From positions 48,419-112,418 of the forward strand of contig JAEZXR010000050.1 in NCBI GenBank assembly GCA_023419605.1: a DNA stretch of 64,000 nucleotides, in the 5' to 3' direction. The translations under genes were made by a program, and so were the position numbers. This document shows, one piece after another, positions 9,301 through 17,451 of this stretch (position 1 is the first letter of the stretch; each line of letters starts with the position of its first letter). The notes beneath the pieces are model-generated. The model saw only the letters and a list, made by a program, of their open reading frames with translations, had not been told where the DNA came from and did not search any database. The DNA is from Bacillota bacterium (GTDB taxonomy: Bacteria > Bacillota > Clostridia > Acetivibrionales > JAEZXR01).

Positions 9301-10362
9301 ATGCTTGATGCTAATTTCTGGAGGGGAAAAAAGGTATTTGTAACAGGTCATACCGGTTTTAAAGGCTCATGGCTGGTCTTATGGCTTAACAGCATGGGAG
9401 CTAGCGTATTCGGGTATTCATTGCCGGCACCTACAAATCCGAATATGTTCGAGTTATGCAAGCTTGATAGGGACATTCAATCGGTAATGGGAGATATAAG
9501 GGATTTTGAGCATCTTTTATGTACGATAAAGCAGATAGAGCCTGAAATTGTTTTCCATTTGGCTGCACAGCCTTTAGTTCTTAAATCTTATGATAGTCCT
9601 ATGGAAACATATCAGGTTAATGTTATGGGAACTGTCAATGTTTTGGAATGTATAAGAAATGTGGACAGTGTAAAAGCAGTTGTAAATGTAACAACGGATA
9701 AATGCTATGAAAATCAAGGATGGTATTGGGGCTATCGAGAAAACGATGCTCTTGGCGGGTATGACCCATATTCAAATAGCAAGGCCTGTTCCGAATTAAT
9801 TACTGCTGCTTATAGAAATTCATTCTTCAGCCTGAAAAACAAAGTAGCTTTGGCATCTGCCAGAGCAGGAAATGTAATCGGTGGGGGAGATTGGGCAGAG
9901 AATAGACTGATACCGGATTGTGTACGTGCGCTTATGGAGGGAAAAAAGGTTGTTATAAGGAATAGTGATGCAATCAGACCATGGCAGCATGTCCTGGAAC
10001 CTTTATCCGGCTATCTGATCCTTGCCCAAAAGCTTTACGAAGAGGGCGAGCGGTATGCAGGAGCATGGAATTTCGGCCCGGATGATAAAGATGCTAAAAC
10101 AGTCGAGTGGATTGTACGTAAGATGTGCACTGTGTGGGGAGAGGGAGCCGGATTTGAAGTTGAGAAACAAGAAAGGAAATCTCATGAGGCTAAATATTTG
10201 AAGCTTGACTGTTCAAAAGCGAAAGTGGAACTAAACTGGAATCCCAGATGGACAGTAGCGCAAGCGATTGAAAAGGTTGTCTCCTGGATAAAAGCCTATG
10301 AGAAGGGTAAGGAGATGAAATCCTACTGTTTAAAGCAGATCACGGAGTATATGGAAAGCTAA
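9301..10362 (+). CDS. rfbG: CDP-glucose 4,6-dehydratase
   Basis: An SDR enzyme that converts CDP-glucose to CDP-4-keto-6-deoxyglucose with bound NAD. The Rossmann motif VTGHTGFKGSWL is near residue 14, NVTTDKCYEN follows, and the catalytic YxxxK lies in DPYSNSKACSE. The 353-aa length fits the family. It lies between rfbF and rfbH, which act before and after it in the same pathway. Confidence 0.95.
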   Translation: MLDANFWRGKKVFVTGHTGFKGSWLVLWLNSMGASVFGYSLPAPTNPNMFELCKLDRDIQSVMGDIRDFEHLLCTIKQIEPEIVFHLAAQPLVLKSYDSPMETYQVNVMGTVNVLECIRNVDSVKAVVNVTTDKCYENQGWYWGYRENDALGGYDPYSNSKACSELITAAYRNSFFSLKNKVALASARAGNVIGGGDWAENRLIPDCVRALMEGKKVVIRNSDAIRPWQHVLEPLSGYLILAQKLYEEGERYAGAWNFGPDDKDAKTVEWIVRKMCTVWGEGAGFEVEKQERKSHEAKYLKLDCSKAKVELNWNPRWTVAQAIEKVVSWIKAYEKGKEMKSYCLKQITEYMES

Positions 10363-10391
10363 TGCTTGATAGAAAGTGAGAAACAGCGACT

Positions 10392-11744
10392 ATGATTGAT
10401 AATAAGGAAAAAACGGAAAGCGAACTTAGGAATAAGGTGCTGGAGGCAGTAGTCCAATACCATGATTTCGTATACGGAGAAACTCAATCCGACTTTAAAC
10501 CGGGAAAACGAATTCATTATGCAGGAAGAGTATTTGATGAGAATGAAGTTAAAAATCTCGTGGATGCTTCTCTGGATTTTTGGCTTACGACTGGAAGGTA
10601 TGCAGAGATATTTGAAAGACAGTTTGCAGAATTTTTGGGGATAAAGTATTGCATGCTGGTAAACTCAGGATCTTCAGCGAATCTATTGGCCTTTATGGCA
10701 TTAACTTCTCCAAAGCTGGGTGAAAGACGAATTCGCAGGGGCGATGAGGTAATAACCGTAGCTGCAGGATTTCCTACAACAGTAGCCCCTATTGTGCAAT
10801 ATGGCGCAGTTCCTGTTTTTGTAGATGTGACATTGCCAACCTATAACATCGATTGCTCCATGCTGGAAGAAGCCCTTACGGAGAAAACAAAAGCCGTAAT
10901 GGTTGCCCATACTATGGGAAATCCTTTTGATTTGGAAAAAGTGATGCAATTTTGTAACAAACATGGTTTATGGCTGGTAGAAGATAACTGTGACGCGCTG
11001 GGGGCACGATTCATGTATGAAAATAAGTGGAAATACACAGGAACGGTTGGACATATCGGAACCTCCAGTTTTTATCCACCGCATCATATGACAATGGGAG
11101 AAGGTGGAGCTGTATACACAAATGATACCCAGCTAAAACATATCATTGAGTCTTTACGGGATTGGGGACGTGACTGCTGGTGCCGGTCCGGCAAAGATGA
11201 TACATGTAAATGCAGATTTTCTCAGCAATTTGGAGAACTCCCCTTTGGGTATGATCATAAATATGTTTACTCTCATTTTGGATATAACCTAAAGGTAACT
11301 GATATGCAAGCAGCGATCGGATGTGCGCAAATTGAAAAACTTCCAGGCTTTATAGAATCCAGAAAAAGAAATTGGCGGACGATGAAGGAAGGATTAGCCG
11401 AGCTGTCGGACAGTATTATACTGCCGGAAGCAACTATAAACTCGGAGCCTAGCTGGTTTGGCTTCCTTATAACGGTAAGAGATCAGTGCAGGATTTCAAG
11501 AAATGAAATTGTAAATTATCTTGAGCAAAATGGTATTCAGACTAGAATGCTATTTGCTGGAAACCTAATAAAACATCCCTGTTTTGATGAGATGAGACAA
11601 ACGGGTCAGGGATTCAGGGTTGTAGGAGAACTGCAAAATACGGAACGGATTATGAATGATACATTTTGGGTTGGAGTTTACCCAGGACTTACTACAGATA
11701 TGATCGAGTTTGTTATTGATTGTATTAGGAAAAAGTTGCAATAA
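10392..11744 (+). CDS. rfbH: CDP-4-keto-6-deoxy-D-glucose 3-dehydrase (E1, RfbH)
   Basis: An iron-sulfur enzyme using pyridoxamine phosphate that removes the C3 hydroxyl of CDP-4-keto-6-deoxyglucose. The fold is DegT/aspartate aminotransferase-like, but the Schiff-base lysine position is occupied by His in YPPHHMTMGEGG (His231-His232), the mark of this family. A cysteine cluster (Cys262, 264, 272, 274 in DCWCRSGKDDTCKC) matches the [2Fe-2S] site. Residue numbers count from ATG 10392, which has only a weak ribosome binding site. Its usual NADH-dependent reductase partner (E3, DdhD) is not in the window. Confidence 0.92.
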   Translation: MIDNKEKTESELRNKVLEAVVQYHDFVYGETQSDFKPGKRIHYAGRVFDENEVKNLVDASLDFWLTTGRYAEIFERQFAEFLGIKYCMLVNSGSSANLLAFMALTSPKLGERRIRRGDEVITVAAGFPTTVAPIVQYGAVPVFVDVTLPTYNIDCSMLEEALTEKTKAVMVAHTMGNPFDLEKVMQFCNKHGLWLVEDNCDALGARFMYENKWKYTGTVGHIGTSSFYPPHHMTMGEGGAVYTNDTQLKHIIESLRDWGRDCWCRSGKDDTCKCRFSQQFGELPFGYDHKYVYSHFGYNLKVTDMQAAIGCAQIEKLPGFIESRKRNWRTMKEGLAELSDSIILPEATINSEPSWFGFLITVRDQCRISRNEIVNYLEQNGIQTRMLFAGNLIKHPCFDEMRQTGQGFRVVGELQNTERIMNDTFWVGVYPGLTTDMIEFVIDCIRKKLQ

Positions 11745-11767
11745 ATAATGGTTTCAGGGAGGAAGCT

Positions 11768-13579
11768 ATGAAAGTCTCGGATTACGTTATATCATACTTG
11801 GAGAAGATTGGAATAAAAGATATTTTTATTATATCCGGCGGAGGAAATATGCATTTAGTGGATTCTGTCGGCAGGAATAAAAATATCCGGTACATATGTA
11901 ACCACCATGAGCAAGCATCTGCGATGGCGGTAGAAGGGTATGCAAGGTTTAAAAATGATATGGGCGCCGCTATTGTAACTACCGGGCCAGGTGGTACAAA
12001 TGCAATAACCGGAGTAGCGGGCTGCTGGCTTGACTCGATCCCTGCAATCATTATCTCAGGGCAAGTGAAACTGGAAGACACTATTTATATTAATAATGTC
12101 GGGGTAAGACAGTTTGGCGATCAGGAAATCAATATCATTGATATTGTCAAACCCATAACAAAATATGCGGCTATGGTTACGGATAAAAATTACATCCGGT
12201 ATCACCTGGAAAAGGCTACGTACCTAGCAAAGAGCGGTAGGCCGGGTCCTGTTTGGATTGATATACCTCTTGATATTCAAGGCAGCATAGTAAGTGAGGA
12301 AGAGCTTATACCATTTACACCACCGATATCTAATGAAAACCCAATGCTTAAGGAGCAGGTTAGGCAGGTTATCGATTTGCTTTGTTGTGCCAAAAGGCCA
12401 TTATTAATAGCAGGTAACGGTACTCGGTTGTCAGGGGCATGTGATGATTTGTTACAGCTTGTGGAAATCCTTCAAATACCTACTGTTTCATCGATCAATG
12501 GAAAGGATTTGATTACAGAGGAATACCCATATTTTATTGGAACTCCCGGAATTGCTGGCCAGCGGGGGGCAAACTTTGCTATGCAAAATTGCGATTTGCT
12601 CATCAGCATCGGTTCCCGGTTAATGTTGAGGCATATTGGATTTAATTACAAACATTTTGCCCGTGAAGCCAGAAAGATAGTAATTGATATAGATCATACC
12701 GAGTTGGCGAAAAAATCCATTAACCCATGTATGCCTATTTGTGCTGATGCTGGAGAGTTTATTCGTGAACTTATTCGACAGCTGGGCAATAATAAGGACC
12801 TCAAAACTTCTTATGGAGAATGGAAGCAAAAGTGTTTGCTATGGAGGCAGAAGTACAATACGATAGAGGATTACCACTTGCAGCAAAAAGAGTACGTAAA
12901 CTCCTACTACTTTATGCAGGAAATAAGTAAAAGATTTACGGATAAGCATCATATTGTAACCTCCAATGGGACTGCATATATTAGTACGCTTCAAGCAGTT
13001 CGAGCCCAAAGAGGGCAGAGACTGATCTTTAATAAAGCTCTTGCATCCATGGGTTATGGTTTGCCAGCTGCTATCGGAGCATGTGTCGCTAACGGAAGAA
13101 AAGAGATATTGTGTTTTGAAAATGATGGAAGTCTGCAAATGAACATACAGGAGCTTCAAACGGTGGTGCATTATAATCTGCCGATAAAGATGATCGTTTT
13201 TAATAACAGGGGGTATCTGTCCATTAAGATTACTCAAAGTAACTTTTTCCCAGACAACATTACTGCTTGTGATCCATCAACTGGAGTGAGTTGTCCGGAT
13301 TTGGAAAAGATCTCATATGCCTATGGAATTCCTTTTATACGAATTCATACCACAGATGAAGTAGATGGTAAACTGGTTGAGTTTTTCACTTGTGAAGGCC
13401 CTATTGTATGTGAAGTTATGATGGATCCCTGGCAGCCCATGCTTCCTAAAACATCTTCAGTTAAAACAGCCGATGGCAGAATGCTCTCAAAACCTTTAGA
13501 AGATATGTATCCATTTCTCCCCAGAGAGGAATTTATGGAGAATATGATAATAAAACCAGTAGATGAGGGAGTCCAGTAG
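11768..13579 (+). CDS. Thiamine-diphosphate enzyme, acetolactate-synthase-like; candidate CDP-sugar two-carbon transferase
   Basis: A 603-aa three-domain ThDP enzyme. The cofactor-activating glutamate is Glu48 in CNHHEQASAMAVEGYARF. The central domain resembles the flavin-binding domain of acetohydroxyacid synthases. The ThDP/Mg motif near 452 reads NDGS rather than GDGS, followed by VFNNRGYLSI. It lies directly after rfbFGH with a 23-base gap. In Yersinia, YerE is a ThDP flavoenzyme in the same gene context that adds an acetyl-derived two-carbon branch to C4 of CDP-3,6-dideoxy-4-ketoglucose on the way to yersiniose. That role is proposed here by context. A true acetolactate synthase is less likely, because no ilvN or ilvC is nearby. 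Confidence 0.75.
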   Translation: MKVSDYVISYLEKIGIKDIFIISGGGNMHLVDSVGRNKNIRYICNHHEQASAMAVEGYARFKNDMGAAIVTTGPGGTNAITGVAGCWLDSIPAIIISGQVKLEDTIYINNVGVRQFGDQEINIIDIVKPITKYAAMVTDKNYIRYHLEKATYLAKSGRPGPVWIDIPLDIQGSIVSEEELIPFTPPISNENPMLKEQVRQVIDLLCCAKRPLLIAGNGTRLSGACDDLLQLVEILQIPTVSSINGKDLITEEYPYFIGTPGIAGQRGANFAMQNCDLLISIGSRLMLRHIGFNYKHFAREARKIVIDIDHTELAKKSINPCMPICADAGEFIRELIRQLGNNKDLKTSYGEWKQKCLLWRQKYNTIEDYHLQQKEYVNSYYFMQEISKRFTDKHHIVTSNGTAYISTLQAVRAQRGQRLIFNKALASMGYGLPAAIGACVANGRKEILCFENDGSLQMNIQELQTVVHYNLPIKMIVFNNRGYLSIKITQSNFFPDNITACDPSTGVSCPDLEKISYAYGIPFIRIHTTDEVDGKLVEFFTCEGPIVCEVMMDPWQPMLPKTSSVKTADGRMLSKPLEDMYPFLPREEFMENMIIKPVDEGVQ

Positions 13580-13601
13580 ATGGAAGAGGAAGGACTTGGT
13601 G

Positions 13602-14522
13602 ATGAGTAAAAACATACTAATAACAGGTGCCGGAGGATTCGTAGGACGTAATCTACATGAGTACCTCGGCTCAAAATATAGTGTTTTCGCTGCTACAAGA
13701 AAAGAACTGAATTTGTTAAATGAGGATGAAGTAGCCGAATATATTCAAAAAAAGGATATTCACTGTATTATACATTGCGCTAATGTCGGAGGATCGAGAA
13801 AAAATCAATCAGACGGAGGAAATATCAGTGTTTTATCCGATAATTTAAGAATGTTTCATAACCTGGTTAAATGCTTACGTTCAGACATGCATATGATTTA
13901 CTTCGGGAGTGGAGCGGAATATGATAAAAGCAGAAACCTAACAAAAATAAAAGAAATTGATTTTGGCATGAGAGTCCCTAAAGATGAATATGGTTTTTCC
14001 AAGTATGTGATGAGTAAATGTGCTGAAAAGCAAAACAACATCACGTGCTTGCGAATTTTTGGGCTTTATGGCAGGTATGAGGACTATACTTATAAGTTTA
14101 TCTCCAATGCCATAGTAAAAAACATAATAGGCATGCCGATTAGGATTAATCAAAATGTCGTATTTGACTACCTTTATATTAATGATTTACTCGATATTGT
14201 AGAGAGATTTATAGATAATCCACCCAAAAATAGAGTGCTTAACGTAACACCAACGAATTCTATTGATTTAGTGTCAATTGCTAATATGATTAATGAAATT
14301 TCTCAAAAGCCGAATCGGATTGATGTTGTAAACGAGGGTTTTAATTACGAGTATACCGGTGACAATAGCCTTCTTCTTGGAGAGCTTAACAATTACCGTT
14401 TTACCTCATATTATGAAGGGGTAAATGAGTTGTTCAGATATTATACAGCTGTTATTGATACTATTGACCGGAGAATAATCCAGGAGGATCCGTATATCAA
14501 GGATTGCAGAAAAAGAGTATAA
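13602..14522 (+). CDS. NAD-dependent sugar epimerase/reductase (extended SDR)
   Basis: Predicted NAD(P)-dependent enzyme acting on a nucleotide sugar. The Rossmann motif is ITGAGGFVGRNL (residues 6-17), GSGAEYDKS carries the conserved Ser region, and YGFSKYVMSK holds the YxxxK. The start at 13602 is preferred: GAGGAAGGA lies upstream and the dinucleotide motif is then at the usual distance from the N-terminus; the in-frame start at 13563 overlaps the previous gene. In a YerE/YerF-type pathway this would reduce the branch or C4 keto group; that is inference. Its C-terminus DPYIKDCRKRV has a decayed echo at 15896. Confidence 0.8.
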   Translation: MSKNILITGAGGFVGRNLHEYLGSKYSVFAATRKELNLLNEDEVAEYIQKKDIHCIIHCANVGGSRKNQSDGGNISVLSDNLRMFHNLVKCLRSDMHMIYFGSGAEYDKSRNLTKIKEIDFGMRVPKDEYGFSKYVMSKCAEKQNNITCLRIFGLYGRYEDYTYKFISNAIVKNIIGMPIRINQNVVFDYLYINDLLDIVERFIDNPPKNRVLNVTPTNSIDLVSIANMINEISQKPNRIDVVNEGFNYEYTGDNSLLLGELNNYRFTSYYEGVNELFRYYTAVIDTIDRRIIQEDPYIKDCRKRV

Positions 14523-14544
14523 AGTGTGTGGAGGGATATATAAT

Positions 14545-15756
14545 ATGAATTATAAGGTAGCTAATAGAATCTGCCCAGTTTGTTCAAACAGCAAGGTCGA
14601 AATACTATACAATCAGCAGTTTGTGGTGCCAGAGGGATATCATCTGCCTGTAAGCTTTGACGTAGTCTACTGTGACCATTGTGGGTTTGTTTACTCAGAC
14701 ACTACTGCTGCACAAAAGGATTATAACTTATACTATGAAGCTTTGTCCAAGTATGAAGATGAGTCAATAACCATTGGAAGTGGCGGATGTACGAGAATTC
14801 AAGATATACAAAGGTATGAAAGGATTACAGCATGTATAAAAAGGTATATTAATAAACAGCAATCAGTTATTGATATCGGTTGTGCCAATGGGGGACTTCT
14901 GCGCATGCTTAAAGATAGTGAATATGAGAATCTTACTGGTATGGATCTCGCGCAGAGATGCTTGGATAATGTAAATAGCTATGGTATTAGAACACAAAAA
15001 GGAAGTATTGTATCAGAGGACTTGTCAGAAGATAAAGCGTTGAAGGAACAATTCGATTGTATAATTCTTTCACATATAATGGAGCATATTTGTGATTTAA
15101 AAACAGCATTGAAAAATATTTTTCAATGGCTAAAACCCAATGGATATGTCTATATAGAGGTGCCGGACGCTTCACGGTATGTTGATTTTTATATAGCTCC
15201 ATACCATTACTTTGATTGTGAACATATAAACCATTTTGATGAGAATTCTCTTCGGAACCTTTTTGGAGAGAACGGATTTAAGCTTGTTTTTTCAGAGCGC
15301 AATTCAATAGCCATGTCAGATACTGCTAGATATCCTGTAGTGTGCATGGTTTTTAGAAAGCTTACCGATTTGCAAATAGACAAAAAACCCCTTTCAGTAA
15401 ATAGTGCTATGAGGGATAATATTAGGCAATATATACTTAAATCCCGGAAAGAAGACTCTTACCAAGTTATAGGACGGTATGTTCAATCACAAGAGCCGAT
15501 CGTTGTTTGGGGAGTAGGATCGTTTTTGCAAAGATTGTTGGCTACCTCTAAGTTAAGCGAGTGCAATATAATTGCTTTTGTTGATAGTGACATTAATAAA
15601 CAAGGTAAAAAAATTAACGGTGTTTCTATTATTGCACCAGCAATGTTGAAGAGTATAAATGCAGCAGTTCTAATATGTTCTGTTCTGTATACTGATGAGA
15701 TTCTAGGTCAGATTTATGATATGGCGTTAGATATAGAAACGGTGGTTCTAAAATAA
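14545..15756 (+). CDS. Zinc-motif class I SAM methyltransferase, probable sugar C-methyltransferase
   Basis: A 403-aa methyltransferase with an N-terminal CPVC (Cys10, Cys13) and CDHC (Cys43, Cys46) zinc site, a SAM-binding motif VIDIGCANGGLLRML (about 112-126), and a C-terminal Rossmann-like segment (VVWGVGSFLQRLL, about 325). This order matches NDP-hexose C-methyltransferases of the TylCIII type. The start at 14545 is chosen because GGAGGG lies 9 bases upstream. Together with the ThDP enzyme it suggests a branched deoxysugar. Position and timing of methylation are unknown. Confidence 0.8.
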   Translation: MNYKVANRICPVCSNSKVEILYNQQFVVPEGYHLPVSFDVVYCDHCGFVYSDTTAAQKDYNLYYEALSKYEDESITIGSGGCTRIQDIQRYERITACIKRYINKQQSVIDIGCANGGLLRMLKDSEYENLTGMDLAQRCLDNVNSYGIRTQKGSIVSEDLSEDKALKEQFDCIILSHIMEHICDLKTALKNIFQWLKPNGYVYIEVPDASRYVDFYIAPYHYFDCEHINHFDENSLRNLFGENGFKLVFSERNSIAMSDTARYPVVCMVFRKLTDLQIDKKPLSVNSAMRDNIRQYILKSRKEDSYQVIGRYVQSQEPIVVWGVGSFLQRLLATSKLSECNIIAFVDSDINKQGKKINGVSIIAPAMLKSINAAVLICSVLYTDEILGQIYDMALDIETVVLK

Positions 15757-15758
15757 TT

Positions 15759-15788
15759 ACTTTGACAAGGGACGATTCTTGTCAAAGT
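15759..15788 (+). terminator. Hairpin after the methyltransferase gene
   Basis: ACTTTGACAAG (15759-15769) pairs perfectly with CTTGTCAAAGT (15778-15788). There is no T tract, so it may attenuate or stabilise rather than terminate. Confidence 0.5.
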
Positions 15789-15895
15789 GGTATGCTGCGA
15801 GCCCATCAATAGGGCAGATAGCGATATTTAGGGATTAACAGGGTGTGATTCAGAGAATAAGACTGAGACAAAGAACAGCCTCTGATACGAAGTAG

Positions 15896-15931
15896 GATCC
15901 GTATATTAAAGTTTGCACAGTTAAGAAATAA
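15896..15931 (+). pseudogene. Remnant of a sugar-epimerase 3' end
   Basis: The frame reads DPYIKVCTVKK and then a stop, matching the last residues of the epimerase gene ending at 14522 (DPYIKDCRKRV, stop). An in-frame stop lies just upstream, so nothing longer is coded. It looks like the decayed tail of a lost tandem duplicate. The match is short, so confidence is moderate. Confidence 0.45.
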
Positions 15932-15953
15932 GAAGAATGGGGATGAAGTCTAT

Positions 15954-16928
15954 ATGTATAGAGTATTGCTATTTGGCACGGGTAGTGGATGTGAAGATTT
16001 GATGAGTCTTTTAGATTTTAGCAACGTTGAGATTGTTGCGTATGTGGATAATAACTGTAGTGCAACAGGTAGGACATATAATGGCAAAGAGGTAGTCAGG
16101 CCGTCTGCGATAGATCGATATGAATATGATTATGTCATTATAACAACCAGGCATTATGATGATATAGAAAGACAGCTTTTAGATTTAAATATAGGGAAAG
16201 ATAAAATTATCGGACTGTATAAGAATTATAGTAAGCATATGTTGAGTGAAATAAACCAAAAGCATGATATTCTAAAGATTATTTCTAATTCTATTATTGA
16301 GCCATATTATGTATGTAGCATGCAGAATATAGGTAGAAATAGGAATCTGGAGATATTTGCTGATAACGATGACTATGTGAGAATTTCATCATTAGAGTTA
16401 GTCGCACATGAAATATATTCTGGAAATATACAGGGAAGTGTTGCAGAACTTGGTGTTTATCAAGGTGATTTTGCTAAAAAAATCAATGCAGTATTTCCTG
16501 ACAGAAGGTTATATCTCTTTGATACGTTTACCGGTTTTTCAGCCTCTGATATTCTTGTTGAAAAAAATGAGATGTTCTCCAACTCACAAGAAGCGTATTT
16601 TTCCAATACATCTGAGGAAACTGTTATATCAAAAATGCCACATCCGGAGAATTGCGTTATTAAAAAGGGTTATTTTCCGGAAACAGCAGTTGGGCTGGAA
16701 GAAACCTTCGCATTTGTAAGTATAGATGCCGATTTATACAATCCGATTTTTGAAGGACTTTCATACTTCTATCCTAGGCTTTCAAAAGGTGGATACATAT
16801 TTGTTCATGATTACAATAATATTCGGTTTAAAGGTGCGAAAGAAGCTGTGCAACAGTATTGCAAAGCCAATAAAATTAGTTATTTTCCTTTAAGTGATAT
16901 CTGTGGCACTGTTGTTATAGTAAAATAG
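15954..16928 (+). CDS. TylF/MycF-family methyltransferase with N-terminal Rossmann domain
   Basis: Residues 1-95 form a nucleotide-binding-like domain (VLLFGTGSGCEDL, VDNN) of the kind fused to glycan enzymes. From about 145 the protein matches TylF-type sugar O-methyltransferases: GSVAELGVYQGDFAKK as SAM motif I, YLFDTFTGF, SIDADLYNP and a metal-binding HDYNN near 285. It closes the glycan cluster and probably O-methylates the sugar or glycan. ATG 15954 follows a weak GGGGATGAAG site. The acceptor is unknown. Confidence 0.8.
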   Translation: MYRVLLFGTGSGCEDLMSLLDFSNVEIVAYVDNNCSATGRTYNGKEVVRPSAIDRYEYDYVIITTRHYDDIERQLLDLNIGKDKIIGLYKNYSKHMLSEINQKHDILKIISNSIIEPYYVCSMQNIGRNRNLEIFADNDDYVRISSLELVAHEIYSGNIQGSVAELGVYQGDFAKKINAVFPDRRLYLFDTFTGFSASDILVEKNEMFSNSQEAYFSNTSEETVISKMPHPENCVIKKGYFPETAVGLEETFAFVSIDADLYNPIFEGLSYFYPRLSKGGYIFVHDYNNIRFKGAKEAVQQYCKANKISYFPLSDICGTVVIVK

Positions 16929-16978
16929 AGCAAATAGTATGGGATTATAAGATGCAGGAAATGTTAGTCTATGGAAGA

Positions 16979-17022
16979 GCAGAGTCAGAAGCAAAAGGTT
17001 TTGTCTGATTCTGCCCTTCCTA
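16979..17022 (+). terminator. Terminator-like hairpin ending the glycan cluster
   Basis: GCAGAGTCAGA (16979-16989) pairs with TCTGATTCTGC (17004-17014), with inner CAAA/TTTG pairing. It is followed by CCTTCCTATTT, a weak T tract. Confidence 0.6.
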
Positions 17023-17023
17023 T

Positions 17024-17063
17024 TTAGGACAAATTAGAACAAATTAAGACAAATTAGGACAAA
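17024..17063 (+). repeat. Four 10-bp direct repeats (AAATTAGGAC type)
   Basis: TTAGGAC, AAATTAGAAC, AAATTAAGAC and AAATTAGGAC follow head to tail with an exact 10-bp step, 30-70 bases upstream of the promoter at 17095. One helical turn per unit suggests a protein-binding array on one DNA face. Confidence 0.6.
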
Positions 17064-17094
17064 GGCACTAATTTTATGTACACACAAAGGCTCA

Positions 17095-17124
17095 TTGACA
17101 GTTGAGAATATAAAACTATATAAT
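17095..17124 (+). promoter_or_regulatory. Strong sigma-A-type promoter of the TapA-like/IPT gene
   Basis: TTGACA (17095-17100) and TATAAT (17119-17124), both consensus, with an 18-base spacer. The predicted transcript start near 17131 gives a leader of about 320 nt before the ATG at 17452. Confidence 0.8.
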
Positions 17125-17159
17125 CTATATCGAAGAATATATAAATCCATTCAAACTAA

Positions 17160-17330
17160 GTAAACCATACAAAGGATAAAGAACCGATAGACCAGTTCAG
17201 GGAGGAATACATCTTTCATGGAGGAAAGAGTGGTAGCGTGGGGGAGTTCAGCAACTTCCCATGAGTGCACATGTAAAATCCGGTGTGGCAGTCCTAGCTG
17301 CATAAGGATTTCTATTCACATATAATGTGT
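17160..17330 (+). promoter_or_regulatory. Long structured leader of unassigned type
   Basis: Several hairpins can form: CTTTC/GAAAG around 17213-17227, GGGGAGTT-CAGC-AACTTCCC around 17240-17260, and GCAG/CTGC near 17290-17305. It matches no riboswitch consensus I could recall (c-di-GMP-I, c-di-GMP-II, cobalamin, ydaO, M-box were considered). The segment 17331-17451 is AT-rich without obvious signals apart from the ribosome binding site. Confidence 0.45.
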
Positions 17331-17451
17331 GTAATATCAACCTTTCTAATATGTTAGTAATCAATACCTTGAAATCTGATTTTCTCAATGACTGTAACGG
17401 TATCATAAGTAATTCAAATCAAACACAATTAAATCAGAAGAGGTGAAAACA

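Noticed and set aside
17160..17330. A second c-di-GMP riboswitch considered for the TapA-like gene leader
   Set aside because: Neither the class I core (GGCAAAC, GGACGCAAAGCC) nor class II features could be found.
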